A stretch of 37,294 bases of DNA from Candidatus Nanopelagicales bacterium (GTDB lineage Bacteria; Actinomycetota; Actinomycetes; S36-B12; CAIYMF01), in contig JAFIHG010000015.1 of assembly GCA_017848795.1 (NCBI GenBank), forward strand, positions 1-37,294, in the 5' to 3' direction. Shown here piece after piece: positions 7,780 to 14,630 of this stretch. Numbering within the stretch: the stretch's first letter is position 1; every line of letters begins with the position of its first letter. The notes beneath the pieces were generated by a model. It saw nothing but the letters and a program-made list of their open reading frames with translations, ran no database searches and had not been told where the DNA came from. The position numbers were made by a program, and so were the translations under genes.

Positions 7780-8778
7780 TTGCCGGTCGACCTCACGCTC
7801 GCCCAGCTGAGCAACGAACTGGTCTACGCGTCCATGGCGGCGTACGCCTGCGCCCTCGTCGCGTTCGCCGCATGCCTCGCCGCGCGGCCCGGCCGTGCGC
7901 TGGAGCCGGCCGCCGCGCCCGCCGGCGCGCTCGCCGCCCAGGGCGAGGGCGGCGTCGGCACGCTGACGCGGGTCACGAGCGGGCCACCCGCCCCGCCGGC
8001 GCCGCCCGCCTCCCCGGGCCGGCGCGCCGGCAACATCGGGCTGGCGCTGACCTGGCTGGCGACGCTGCTGCTGGGCGGTGGCGTACTGCTGCGCGGGCTG
8101 TCGGTGAGCCGGCCGCCGTTCGGGAACATGTACGAGTTCTCGATCGCCTCCGCGCTGGCGATCAGCGCCGCGTTCCTCGTGCTCTCGCTGCGGCGCGACC
8201 TGCGCTTCCTCGGGCTGTTCGTCACGCTGCCGGTGCTGCTGACGCTCGGCCTTGCCATCACGGTGCTCTACACCGACGCCGAGCAGCTGATGCCGGCGCT
8301 GCAGTCGTACTGGCTGGTCATCCACGTCACGCTCGCCACCATCTGCGGCGGCGCGCTCTGCGTGGCGGCCGCACTGACGGTGCTCTACCTGGTCGTCGAC
8401 GTCGGCGAGCGCCGTACCCGGGCCGGTCGCGCCTTCCGCCTCGCACCGCTCGTGGACCGGCTGCCGTCCGCCGCCCGGCTCGACGCGCTCTCCTACCGCG
8501 TCACCGCCTTCACCTTCCCGCTCTGGACGTTCACGATCATCGCCGGCGCGATCTGGGCCGAGGCGGCCTGGAGCCGGTACTGGGGCTGGGACCCCAAGGA
8601 GGTCTGGGCGTTCATCACCTGGGTGGCGTACGCCGCGTACCTGCACGCGCGGGCGACGGCCGGCTGGAAGGGGCGGCGCGCGGCGTATCTCGGCCTGGTC
8701 GCCTTCGCGTGCTTCCTGTTCAACTACTACGGCGTGAACATCTTCTTCAGCGGCCTGCACTCCTACAGCGGGCTCTGA
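7780..8778 (+). CDS. ccsB: cytochrome c biogenesis protein CcsB (CcsA/ResC family)
   Basis: This polytopic membrane protein is the haem-handling subunit of the System II synthase. The diagnostic Trp-rich haem motif reads WSRYWGWDPKEVWAFITW, the WD-domain signature of haem-handling proteins. Conserved His residues follow in YLHARAT and near the C-terminus (GLHSY), plus one in VIHVTLATICGG. About eight hydrophobic helices are visible in 332 residues, and an Ala/Pro-rich cytoplasmic linker (about residues 38-80) separates helix 1 from the rest. TTG at 7780 is chosen because GAAGGGA lies 7 nt upstream and no closer ATG/GTG gives a full first helix. It is the last gene of the operon and is convergent with the next gene across 29 nt. 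Confidence 0.92.
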   Translation: MPVDLTLAQLSNELVYASMAAYACALVAFAACLAARPGRALEPAAAPAGALAAQGEGGVGTLTRVTSGPPAPPAPPASPGRRAGNIGLALTWLATLLLGGGVLLRGLSVSRPPFGNMYEFSIASALAISAAFLVLSLRRDLRFLGLFVTLPVLLTLGLAITVLYTDAEQLMPALQSYWLVIHVTLATICGGALCVAAALTVLYLVVDVGERRTRAGRAFRLAPLVDRLPSAARLDALSYRVTAFTFPLWTFTIIAGAIWAEAAWSRYWGWDPKEVWAFITWVAYAAYLHARATAGWKGRRAAYLGLVAFACFLFNYYGVNIFFSGLHSYSGL

Positions 8779-8807
8779 GCGCGGACCGTCCCGTCGGCGC
8801 GGGCGCG

Positions 8808-9221
8808 TCAGGCGCGGGCTTCCGGGTGCGGGTCGTCCTCGGGGCTGCCGGCGGCGCGGCGCCGGCGCATCTTGCGCTCCCAGGCCGCCTGGTCCAGCCG
8901 CTGCAGGAACTCCGGGTCGTCGTCCGGTGCGACCGGCCCCCGCCGTCGCCCGGGCAGCCCCGGCACGCGCGGGGAGTACGGGCGGTCGCTGCCGCCGCCC
9001 CCGCCACCGCCGCCCCAGCCGCCGCCGCGGTCGTACGGGTCGGTGCGCGGCCGGCCGAGGAACAGCCAGGCGAGCGCGCCGAGCAGCGGCACCACCACGA
9101 TGAGCAGCAGCCAGAGCAGCTTGGGCAACGAGCGCGCCTGGTTCGACGGCGTCATCAGCGCGTCGATGAGGGCGTAGATCATGATCACGAAGGGGACCGC
9201 GAACAACAGGAACCTGCCCAT
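8808..9221 (-). CDS. small membrane protein with PLDc_N-type domain
   Basis: This 137-residue protein has two predicted membrane helices (residues about 3-20 and 33-53). The segment LPKLLWLLLIVVVPLLGALAWLFLGRP matches the short phospholipase-D-nuclease N-terminal (PLDc_N) domain. No phospholipase catalytic HKD motif is present, so it is not an enzyme of that type. A Gly-rich stretch (about 65-80) and a charged Arg/Asp tail follow and are probably cytoplasmic and disordered. ATG at 9221 is chosen because GGGGAG lies 6 nt upstream and the helix follows at once. Function unknown. A promoter, a small ORF and a hairpin lie upstream on the same strand. Confidence 0.75.
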   Translation of the reverse strand: MGRFLLFAVPFVIMIYALIDALMTPSNQARSLPKLLWLLLIVVVPLLGALAWLFLGRPRTDPYDRGGGWGGGGGGGGSDRPYSPRVPGLPGRRRGPVAPDDDPEFLQRLDQAAWERKMRRRRAAGSPEDDPHPEARA

Positions 9222-9319
9222 CGCAACTCCCCTCGTCCTGCGCACCGCCCGTGCGCGCGTTGCTACCAGCGTAAGCCCGCCGGCCGCGCGGCGTCGGCTC
9301 GAGGTCGTAGCAACGACGA

Positions 9320-9360
9320 CGGCCACCGCGCCCGCCTCGTGGGCGGTCCGGCGGTGGCCG
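9320..9360 (-). terminator. strong hairpin, possible terminator of a short minus-strand transcript
   Basis: CGGCCACCGC (9320-9329) and GCGGTGGCCG (9351-9360) form a perfect 10-bp stem, which can extend inward through CGCCC/GGGCG with a small bulge. It lies 36 nt beyond the stop of the small minus-strand ORF at 9396-9467 and about 100 nt before the PLDc_N gene. There is no T-tract on either strand, so intrinsic termination would have to be of the T-less kind often proposed for high-GC genomes. It could instead be an attenuator or a structural end for a small RNA. Confidence 0.45.
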
Positions 9361-9395
9361 TCAGGATCGGGTGGCGGGTACCCCGCCCCGCGATG

Positions 9396-9467
9396 TCAGC
9401 GAGTGCGCTTGTCGGACGTGCGGTCGGCATACCTGACGAAGACGCGGGCGACCTCGAGGGTCAGCAT
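9396..9467 (-). CDS. candidate 23-residue small protein or leader peptide
   Basis: The ORF encodes a 23-residue, Arg- and Asp-containing peptide starting MLTLEVARVF and ending DKRTR. It has an ATG preceded by a purine-rich GTGAGAG (spacing 3 nt) and GGAAGG (spacing 11 nt), a good promoter about 44 nt upstream of the ATG, and a strong hairpin downstream. I do not recognise the peptide. It contains no run of a single amino acid that would mark a classical attenuation leader. The same signals could define a small RNA of about 190 nt rather than a protein gene. Confidence 0.35.
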   Translation of the reverse strand: MLTLEVARVFVRYADRTSDKRTR

Positions 9468-9516
9468 TACTCTCACTACCTTCCGATGGTTCCCCGGTGG
9501 GTGACCGGGCAGGACC

Positions 9517-9522
9517 TACGAT
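9517..9522 (+). promoter_or_regulatory. -10-like hexamer upstream of the Lrp/AsnC gene
   Basis: TACGAT on the plus strand overlaps the minus-strand -10 TATCGT (9518-9523) almost base for base. It would start transcription near 9530, about 60 nt before the regulator ATG at 9589. No -35 is visible. A weak call resting on the TANNNT pattern. Confidence 0.3.
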
Positions 9523-9546
9523 AGCAAGGCTACTGACGAGTATCAA
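9518..9546 (-). promoter_or_regulatory. sigma-A-type promoter, minus strand
   Basis: On the minus strand TTGATA (9546-9541) and TATCGT (9523-9518) are separated by exactly 17 nt. They match the TTGACA and TATAAT consensus at 5/6 and 4/6 positions, the best housekeeping promoter match I see in the window. Transcription would begin near 9511 and run into the small ORF at 9396-9467 and then the PLDc_N gene. Confidence 0.55.
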
Positions 9547-9588
9547 AACGGGTTCCGATGCAGGAGCTCGCATCTGCCTAGGAACGGG

Positions 9589-10074
9589 ATGCTGATGGCC
9601 ACGTGGGACGGTGTCGACCGCGCACTGCTCGCGGAGCTGCGCCGCAACGGCCGGGCGACGTACGCCGAGCTCGCCCGGCTGGTCGGGCTCTCCGCGCCGA
9701 GCGTGCAGGACCGGGTACGCCGGCTCGAGGAGCGCGGCGTGATCGCCGGGTACCAGGCGGTGCTGCCGCCGGCCGCGCTGGGGCTGGACGTCACGGCCCT
9801 GGTCGGGATCGCCCTCGGCGAGCAACCGGGCCAGCAGGACGTGGCCGACCGGCTCGCGCAGGTGCCGGAGATCGAGGACTGCTACTTCGTCGCCGGGGAG
9901 GACTCCTTCTTCGCCAAGGTCCGCGTCGCCGACGTCGCCGCCCTCGAGCGCACCCTGGCGCGGCTGCAGGGCATCCCCGGGGTGGCGCGCACGCGCACCA
10001 CCGTGGTGCTCTCCACCCGGTGGGAGGGACGCCCGCAGGAGCTGCCCGAGCACCCCGTAGCGTCGTCCTCATGA
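9589..10074 (+). CDS. Lrp/AsnC family transcriptional regulator
   Basis: The 161-residue protein starts with an AsnC-type helix-turn-helix (DRALLAELRRNGRATYAELARLVGLSAPSVQDRVRRLEERGVI), followed by the RAM/AsnC ligand-binding alpha-beta domain (about residues 70-145), where VPEIEDCYFVAGEDSFFAKVRV is the typical GxxD-like strand segment. Lrp-family proteins form octamers or hexadecamers and respond to amino acids or related small molecules; the ligand is unknown here. AGGA lies 6 nt before the chosen ATG at 9589, and another in-frame ATG follows at 9595. Its TGA overlaps the next ATG (ATGA), coupling it to the DUF4229-type protein. Confidence 0.9.
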   Translation: MLMATWDGVDRALLAELRRNGRATYAELARLVGLSAPSVQDRVRRLEERGVIAGYQAVLPPAALGLDVTALVGIALGEQPGQQDVADRLAQVPEIEDCYFVAGEDSFFAKVRVADVAALERTLARLQGIPGVARTRTTVVLSTRWEGRPQELPEHPVASSS

Positions 10075-10397
10075 GCACGCCAGCGCCGCCGCCACCGCCG
10101 CCCGGCGAGGAGCCGCCGCCCGCACCGCAGGCGCGTGCCGGACGCGCGCACCCGTTCCTGCTCTACAACCTGGCCCGGCTGACCGTGTTCGCCATCGTGC
10201 TCGGGGTGTGCTACCTGCTCGGCTTCCGGGGGCTGCCGCTGCTGCTCGTGTCGCTGCTCGTCAGCGGGGCGATCTCCTTCGTCGTGTTGCGGCGGCTCGC
10301 CGACTCGGCCGGAGCGAGCTTCGTCGGCGCGTGGCGGCGGATGAACACGCGGATCGACGAGCGCTCGCGCTCGGAGGACGACCAGGACCCGTCCTGA
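10071..10397 (+). CDS. DUF4229-type small membrane protein
   Basis: The 108-residue protein has a Pro-rich N-terminus (residues 1-22), two membrane helices (about 30-52 and 55-75) and a charged tail rich in Arg, Glu and Asp. The segment HPFLLYNLARLTVF and the pattern AISFVVLRRLAD resemble the actinobacterial DUF4229 family, often found beside menaquinone genes. No function is known. It is translationally coupled to the Lrp/AsnC gene by ATGA and convergent with menA. Confidence 0.72.
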   Translation: MSTPAPPPPPPGEEPPPAPQARAGRAHPFLLYNLARLTVFAIVLGVCYLLGFRGLPLLLVSLLVSGAISFVVLRRLADSAGASFVGAWRRMNTRIDERSRSEDDQDPS

Positions 10398-10409
10398 GCC
10401 CGGCCGGTC

Positions 10410-10465
10410 GCGTGCAGTGCAGCCTGGCCGCGTTCAGTGCAGCCGGCCGCGTTCAGTGCAGGGCG
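10410..10465. repeat. three tandem 19-20-nt units at the 3' end of menA
   Basis: Three head-to-tail units with the core GCG(T)TCAGTGCAG start near 10410, 10430 and 10449. The third contains the menA stop (TCA on the plus strand, 10453-10455) and the last two codons. The other two carry copies of the Leu-His-stop end just beyond the gene. The array lies between the convergent DUF4229 and menA genes, so extra copies do not disrupt either. Replication slippage is the simplest origin. Confidence 0.75.
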
Positions 10466-11367
10466 GCGTCGGCGAGCACGCCGGCCGCGAGCGTGAGCGC
10501 GTACGCCAGCGTGAGGCGCCCGGTGCCGGACAGCACGGGGACGAGCTCGCGACCGGTGACGCCGCGGCGCACCCGCCGTACGAGCGGCACCGCCAGCGGG
10601 GACGAGGCGAACGCGAGCAGCGCGCCGCGGGGCCAGGCGTGCGCACCGGTGCCCGTGAGGCCGAGCAGCCCGACGGCGAGCACCACGAGGTACGCACCGG
10701 CGAGGCAGCCGAGGTAGAGCCGGCGGGTCCCGCCGTCGCCCAGGCGCACCGCCAGCGTGCGCTTGCCGTGCGCGGTGTCGCCCGGGATGTCGCGCAGGTT
10801 GTTCGCGACGAGGATCGCCACGATCAGCAGCCCGGTACCGGTCGCGAGGACGACGGCGAGCGCGGTGATGGCGCCGAGCTGCACGTACGCCGTACCGGCG
10901 GTCGCGACGAGCCCGAAGAACACGAAAACGAACAGCTCGCCCAGGCCCGCGTACCCGTACGGGCGCGGGCCCCCGGTGTAGAACCAGGCGGCCGCGACGG
11001 CGGCGGCACCGACGGCGAGCAGCCACCAGGCCCCGGTGAGCAGCACGAGCGCCAGCCCGGCGACGGCTGCGACGGCGAACGCGAGCAGCGCCGCGACGAG
11101 CACCTCGGACGCGGACGCGAGCTGCTGCCCGACGAGGCGGACCGGGCCGACCCGTACCGCGTCCGTGCCGCGCACGCCGTCGCTGTAGTCGTTGGCGTAG
11201 TTGACCCCGACCTGCAGGGCGAGCGCGACGACGAGCGCGATCGCGGCGCGGTCCCACACGACCGCGCCCTGGTAACCCGCAACGGCGGTCCCGACGAGCA
11301 CCGGGGCGAGGGCGGCAGGCAGCGTACGGGGCCGGGCGCCCGCCACCCAGTCCCGCGCGCTCGCCAC
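10453..11367 (-). CDS. menA: 1,4-dihydroxy-2-naphthoate polyprenyltransferase
   Basis: MenA is an integral membrane UbiA-family enzyme that joins DHNA to a polyprenyl diphosphate to give demethylmenaquinone. The first Asp-rich motif is NYANDYSDGVRGTD and the second is NNLRDIPGDTAHGKRT, both needed for Mg-diphosphate binding. About eight to nine hydrophobic helices cover the protein, and the substrate segment RPRTLPAALAPVLVG is at the N-terminus. GTG at 11367 is preferred (304 residues): GGGAGG lies 9 nt before it, whereas the in-frame ATG at 11376 directly abuts that site and would have no spacing. It runs convergent to the DUF4229 gene and downstream of menE. Confidence 0.93.
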   Translation of the reverse strand: MASARDWVAGARPRTLPAALAPVLVGTAVAGYQGAVVWDRAAIALVVALALQVGVNYANDYSDGVRGTDAVRVGPVRLVGQQLASASEVLVAALLAFAVAAVAGLALVLLTGAWWLLAVGAAAVAAAWFYTGGPRPYGYAGLGELFVFVFFGLVATAGTAYVQLGAITALAVVLATGTGLLIVAILVANNLRDIPGDTAHGKRTLAVRLGDGGTRRLYLGCLAGAYLVVLAVGLLGLTGTGAHAWPRGALLAFASSPLAVPLVRRVRRGVTGRELVPVLSGTGRLTLAYALTLAAGVLADAALH

Positions 11368-11446
11368 GGGGCGCATCCTCCCGCGTGCGGCGCCGTGCCT
11401 GCGGTGGTGGTCGCCTGCCGCGGTCGTGGGCGCCGGGTTCGCGCCG

Positions 11447-12619
11447 TCAGGACGGCGAGGCGGGTGCGGCGGCGAGCAGCGCCTGGCGGTCCGGTTTCCC
11501 GCTCGCCAGCAACGGGATCTGCGCCAGGCGTACGAACGCGCGGGGTACGGCCGCGGCGCCGAGCTCGGCGCGTACCGCGGCGCGCAGCGCGTCGTCCGGC
11601 GCCGGGGTGCCGGTCAGGTACGCGATAAGGCGCGCGCCCCGCACCCGGTCCGGTACGGCGACGACGTACGCATCCCGCACCCCCGGCGTCGCGCGCAGTG
11701 CGGCGGTGACCGCCGGCAGCGCCACGTTGGTGCCCGCGACGACGACGACGTCGTCGGCCCGCCCGACCACGGTGACCCGCCCGTCCGCACCGACGCGACC
11801 GAGGTCGCTCGTGACGAGCGTGCCGTCCCGCAGCGCCGGATCCGGCGCGAGCCGGTAGCCGGCCGCGACCGCCGCGCCGCTCACCGCGAGCCGGCCCAGG
11901 CTGCGCCCGTCGGGGGCGTCGGTGCGGATCGTGAGGCCGGGCTGCGGCAGCCCGTCGTACGCCGCGCCGCCGCACGTCTCGCTCGTGCCGTACGACACCA
12001 GTACCGCGATCCCGTGCGCGCGCAGCGTCTCCCGCAGGTCGCCGGGGGTCGCGGCCGCGCCGGAGAGCACCGCGTCGAACTCGCGCAGCGGGTCGAGCCG
12101 CCCGGCGTCGGCGAGGCGTTGCAGCTGGGCCGGTACGAGCGAGACGTACCGGCGGCGGGCGCCACGGGAGGCGGCGACGGTGGCGGCGAACCGCTCCGGG
12201 TCGAACCGGAGCGCGCCGCCGGTGGACGGGTCGACGTGCAGCGCGGTGCCGGCGAGCACGGTACGCACGAGCACCATGAAGCCCCCCACGGTGTGGGCGG
12301 GCAGCGCGAGCACCCAGTCGCCGGGGCCGCCGAGCCGCTCCTCCAGCGCGGCGGTGGCGGCGCGTACCGCACGCTCGGTGAGCAGCACACCACGCGGCGC
12401 CCCGGTGGAGCCGGACGTGGCGACGACGGCGACGACGTCGGCGCGCTCGAGCGGCAGGTCCGGACGCAGCGCGGCCCGCACGCGTGCGGCGTACCCGTCG
12501 CCGGAAGCCGGCACCGGCGCCACAGCGGGCCCGCCGGCGAGCGCGGTGGCGAACGCGTCGCGCAATGCGTAGGCTCCGGACGGCCCGGGCGCCACGGTCA
12601 CCTCGACCAGGTCCCGCAC
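11447..12619 (-). CDS. menE: o-succinylbenzoate-CoA ligase
   Basis: MenE activates o-succinylbenzoate with ATP and CoA. Adenylate-forming motifs are present in order: [17 protein letters not shown] (P-loop), a central [15 protein letters not shown] (A5 region), then [19 protein letters not shown] (A7/A8 hinge) and a C-terminal GKPDRQAL with the catalytic Lys. At 390 residues it is shorter than enterobacterial MenE but close to the compact actinobacterial form. The GTG at 12619 has a TAGGGT hexamer ending 7 nt upstream and no clear Shine-Dalgarno, so a leaderless mRNA is likely. It diverges from menB across 23 nt and precedes menA on the same strand after a 79-nt gap. Confidence 0.93.
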   Translation of the reverse strand: MRDLVEVTVAPGPSGAYALRDAFATALAGGPAVAPVPASGDGYAARVRAALRPDLPLERADVVAVVATSGSTGAPRGVLLTERAVRAATAALEERLGGPGDWVLALPAHTVGGFMVLVRTVLAGTALHVDPSTGGALRFDPERFAATVAASRGARRRYVSLVPAQLQRLADAGRLDPLREFDAVLSGAAATPGDLRETLRAHGIAVLVSYGTSETCGGAAYDGLPQPGLTIRTDAPDGRSLGRLAVSGAAVAAGYRLAPDPALRDGTLVTSDLGRVGADGRVTVVGRADDVVVVAGTNVALPAVTAALRATPGVRDAYVVAVPDRVRGARLIAYLTGTPAPDDALRAAVRAELGAAAVPRAFVRLAQIPLLASGKPDRQALLAAAPASPS

Positions 12620-12625
12620 CCGCTC

Positions 12626-12635
12626 ACCCTAGGGT
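12626..12635. promoter_or_regulatory. palindromic shared -10 element between menE and menB
   Basis: ACCCTAGGGT is a perfect 10-bp palindrome near the middle of the 23-nt gap. On each strand it contains TAGGGT, matching the TANNNT -10 consensus. The plus-strand hexamer (12630-12635) ends 8 nt before the menB ATG at 12643; the minus-strand hexamer (12631-12626) ends 7 nt before the menE GTG at 12619. Both starts therefore sit at the expected transcription start, implying two leaderless mRNAs from one symmetrical element. Neither side has a convincing -35. It may also be a repressor site. Confidence 0.55.
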
Positions 12636-12642
12636 AGGCGGC

Positions 12643-13575
12643 ATGGACTCGCGCACCCGCTACCCGCTGCCGCCCGTCATCGCCCCGGGGAGTCCTGCGG
12701 AACGCGATCCGGCGCACTCGAGCATCGCGCCGGGTGCGCAGTGGGAGGCGCGCGGGGAGTACGGCGACATCCGGTACGAGGTGAGCACCGGCGACGACGC
12801 CGGGATCGCGAAGATCACGATCTGCCGCCCGGAAGTACGAAACGCGTTCCGGCCGCAGACACTTTTCGAGCTGGCCGACGCGTTCAACGTTGCCCGCGAC
12901 GACGATGCCATCGGGGTCATCGTGCTGACCGGGCAGGGCGACGCCGCGTTCTGCTCCGGCGGCGACCAGCGGATCCGCGGCGACGACGGCTACCTCGGTG
13001 ACGACGAGGTGGCGCGCAAGGGCATCGGGCGGCTGAACGTGCTCGACCTGCAGGTCCAGATGCGCCGTACTCCCAAGCCGATCGTCGCCATGGTCGCGGG
13101 CTACGCGATCGGGGGAGGCCACGTGCTGCACGTGTGCTGCGACCTCACGATCGCCGCGGACAACGCCCGTTTCGGCCAGACCGGCCCGAAGGTCGGCTCG
13201 TTCGACGGTGGCTACGGCTCCGGGCTGCTCGCCCGCGAGGTCGGGCAGAAGCGGGCCCGCGAAGTGTGGTTCCTGTGCCGGCAGTACGGCGCCGAGCAGG
13301 CGTACGACTGGGGGCTCGTCAATGCGGTCGTACCGCTCGCCGACCTCGAACGCGAGACCGTGCAGTGGTGCCGCGAGATGCTGGTGAAGTCGCCGATCGC
13401 GTTGCGGATGCTGAAGGCTTCGCTCAACGCCGCCGACGACGGGCTCGCCGGCCTGCAGCAGCTCGCCGGCGACGCGACGATGCTGTTCTACATGTCCGAG
13501 GAGGCGCAGGAGGGCCGCGACGCCTACACCGCCGGCCGGCGCCCGGACTTCTCGCGGTTCCCCAAGCGGCCGTAG
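12643..13575 (+). CDS. menB: 1,4-dihydroxy-2-naphthoyl-CoA synthase
   Basis: MenB is a crotonase-fold enzyme that cyclises o-succinylbenzoyl-CoA to DHNA-CoA. Family features include [16 protein letters not shown] (first oxyanion-hole Gly-Gly, with the MenB-specific loop after it), [21 protein letters not shown] (second oxyanion-hole turn), [15 protein letters not shown] (catalytic-site region with the conserved Asp and Tyr) and [12 protein letters not shown]. The 310-residue length fits the actinobacterial enzymes, which have an N-terminal extension. ATG at 12643 gives that length and lies 8 nt beyond a -10-like TAGGGT, so the mRNA is probably leaderless. menC starts 8 nt after its stop. Confidence 0.96.
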   Translation: MDSRTRYPLPPVIAPGSPAERDPAHSSIAPGAQWEARGEYGDIRYEVSTGDDAGIAKITICRPEVRNAFRPQTLFELADAFNVARDDDAIGVIVLTGQGDAAFCSGGDQRIRGDDGYLGDDEVARKGIGRLNVLDLQVQMRRTPKPIVAMVAGYAIGGGHVLHVCCDLTIAADNARFGQTGPKVGSFDGGYGSGLLAREVGQKRAREVWFLCRQYGAEQAYDWGLVNAVVPLADLERETVQWCREMLVKSPIALRMLKASLNAADDGLAGLQQLAGDATMLFYMSEEAQEGRDAYTAGRRPDFSRFPKRP

Positions 13576-13583
13576 CGGTTCCG

Positions 13584-14573
13584 GTGCGGCTGCCGGTGCC
13601 GCCGGGGCTGGCCGCGGCGGGGATCGTGGAGGCGGTGCCGTACGCGCTGGCGCTGACCCGCACCTTCCGCCGCACCACGGTCCGCGAGGGCGTGCTGCTG
13701 CGGGGACCGGCCGGGTGGGGGGAGTGGGCGCCGTTCCCGGAGTACGACGACGCCGTCGCGGCGCGCTGGCTGGCGGCCGCGCGGGAGGCGGCCATCCGCC
13801 CGTTCCCGGCGGCCCGCCGCGCCGCGGTCGCCGTGAACGCGATCGTGCCCGCGCTGCAGCCGCAGGCGGCCGCCGCGTTCGCCCGTTGCGCCCACGACGA
13901 GTCCGGCTGCACCACGATCAAGATCAAGGTCGCGGAGCCGGGAGAGCCGCTGGAGACCGACGTCGCCCGGGTCGCGGCGGTGCGCGCGGCCGTACCGGCG
14001 GCCCGCATCCGCATCGACGCGAACGGCGGCTGGACGCTGCCCCAGGCCCGCGCGGCCCTCGCGGCGCTGGGGGACCTGGAGTACGTCGAGCAGCCCTGCG
14101 CCGCGCTCGCCGACTGCGCCGCCGTACGCGACCTGGCGCCGGTCGCGCTCGACGAGGCGGTCCGGCTCGGCGGTGCGGACCTCGCCGCGCTGCGGGCCGC
14201 CGCGGACCTGATCGTGCTCAAGGCGGCCCCGCTCGGCGGGGTACGCGCCGCACTCGCCCTCGCCGAGCGGTGCGGGCTGCCCGCGGTGGTCAGCGGTGCC
14301 CTCGACACCGCCGTCGGGCTCTCCGCCGGCATCGCGCTCGCGGCGGCGTTGCCCGAGCAGCCGTACGCCGCGGGCCTCGGCACCGGGCGGCTGCTGGCAC
14401 GCGACGTGACGGCCGACCCCGTCGTACCGCGCAAGGGCGTGCTCGCCGTACGCCGCTACGCACCGGACCCCCGCGCGCTGCAAGGCGCCGCCCCGGCGGC
14501 GGAGCGGTGCCGGTGGTGGGCGGCGCGCCTGGCCCGGGCGGCGGCGCTGCTGCCCCCGCCCCAGGACGACTGA
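13584..14573 (+). CDS. menC: o-succinylbenzoate synthase
   Basis: MenC, of the enolase superfamily, dehydrates SHCHC to o-succinylbenzoate. Key residues are in the right order: TIKIKVAEPG (the KxK acid/base Lys pair), RIDANGGW (first metal-binding Asp), YVEQPC (metal-binding Glu), ALDEAV (third metal ligand) and LIVLKAAPLGG (second catalytic Lys). The 329-residue length is normal for actinobacteria. GTG at 13584 is the first start after the menB stop; GTG at 13596 is an alternative, and neither has a strong ribosome-binding site, so translation may be coupled to menB. Confidence 0.93.
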   Translation: MRLPVPPGLAAAGIVEAVPYALALTRTFRRTTVREGVLLRGPAGWGEWAPFPEYDDAVAARWLAAAREAAIRPFPAARRAAVAVNAIVPALQPQAAAAFARCAHDESGCTTIKIKVAEPGEPLETDVARVAAVRAAVPAARIRIDANGGWTLPQARAALAALGDLEYVEQPCAALADCAAVRDLAPVALDEAVRLGGADLAALRAAADLIVLKAAPLGGVRAALALAERCGLPAVVSGALDTAVGLSAGIALAAALPEQPYAAGLGTGRLLARDVTADPVVPRKGVLAVRRYAPDPRALQGAAPAAERCRWWAARLARAAALLPPPQDD

Positions 14574-14630
14574 CGGGCGGGCCCGGCGGGCGGGCCGGTG
14601 ACGGCGGCGCCGGGTGGGGAGAATGGCGGG

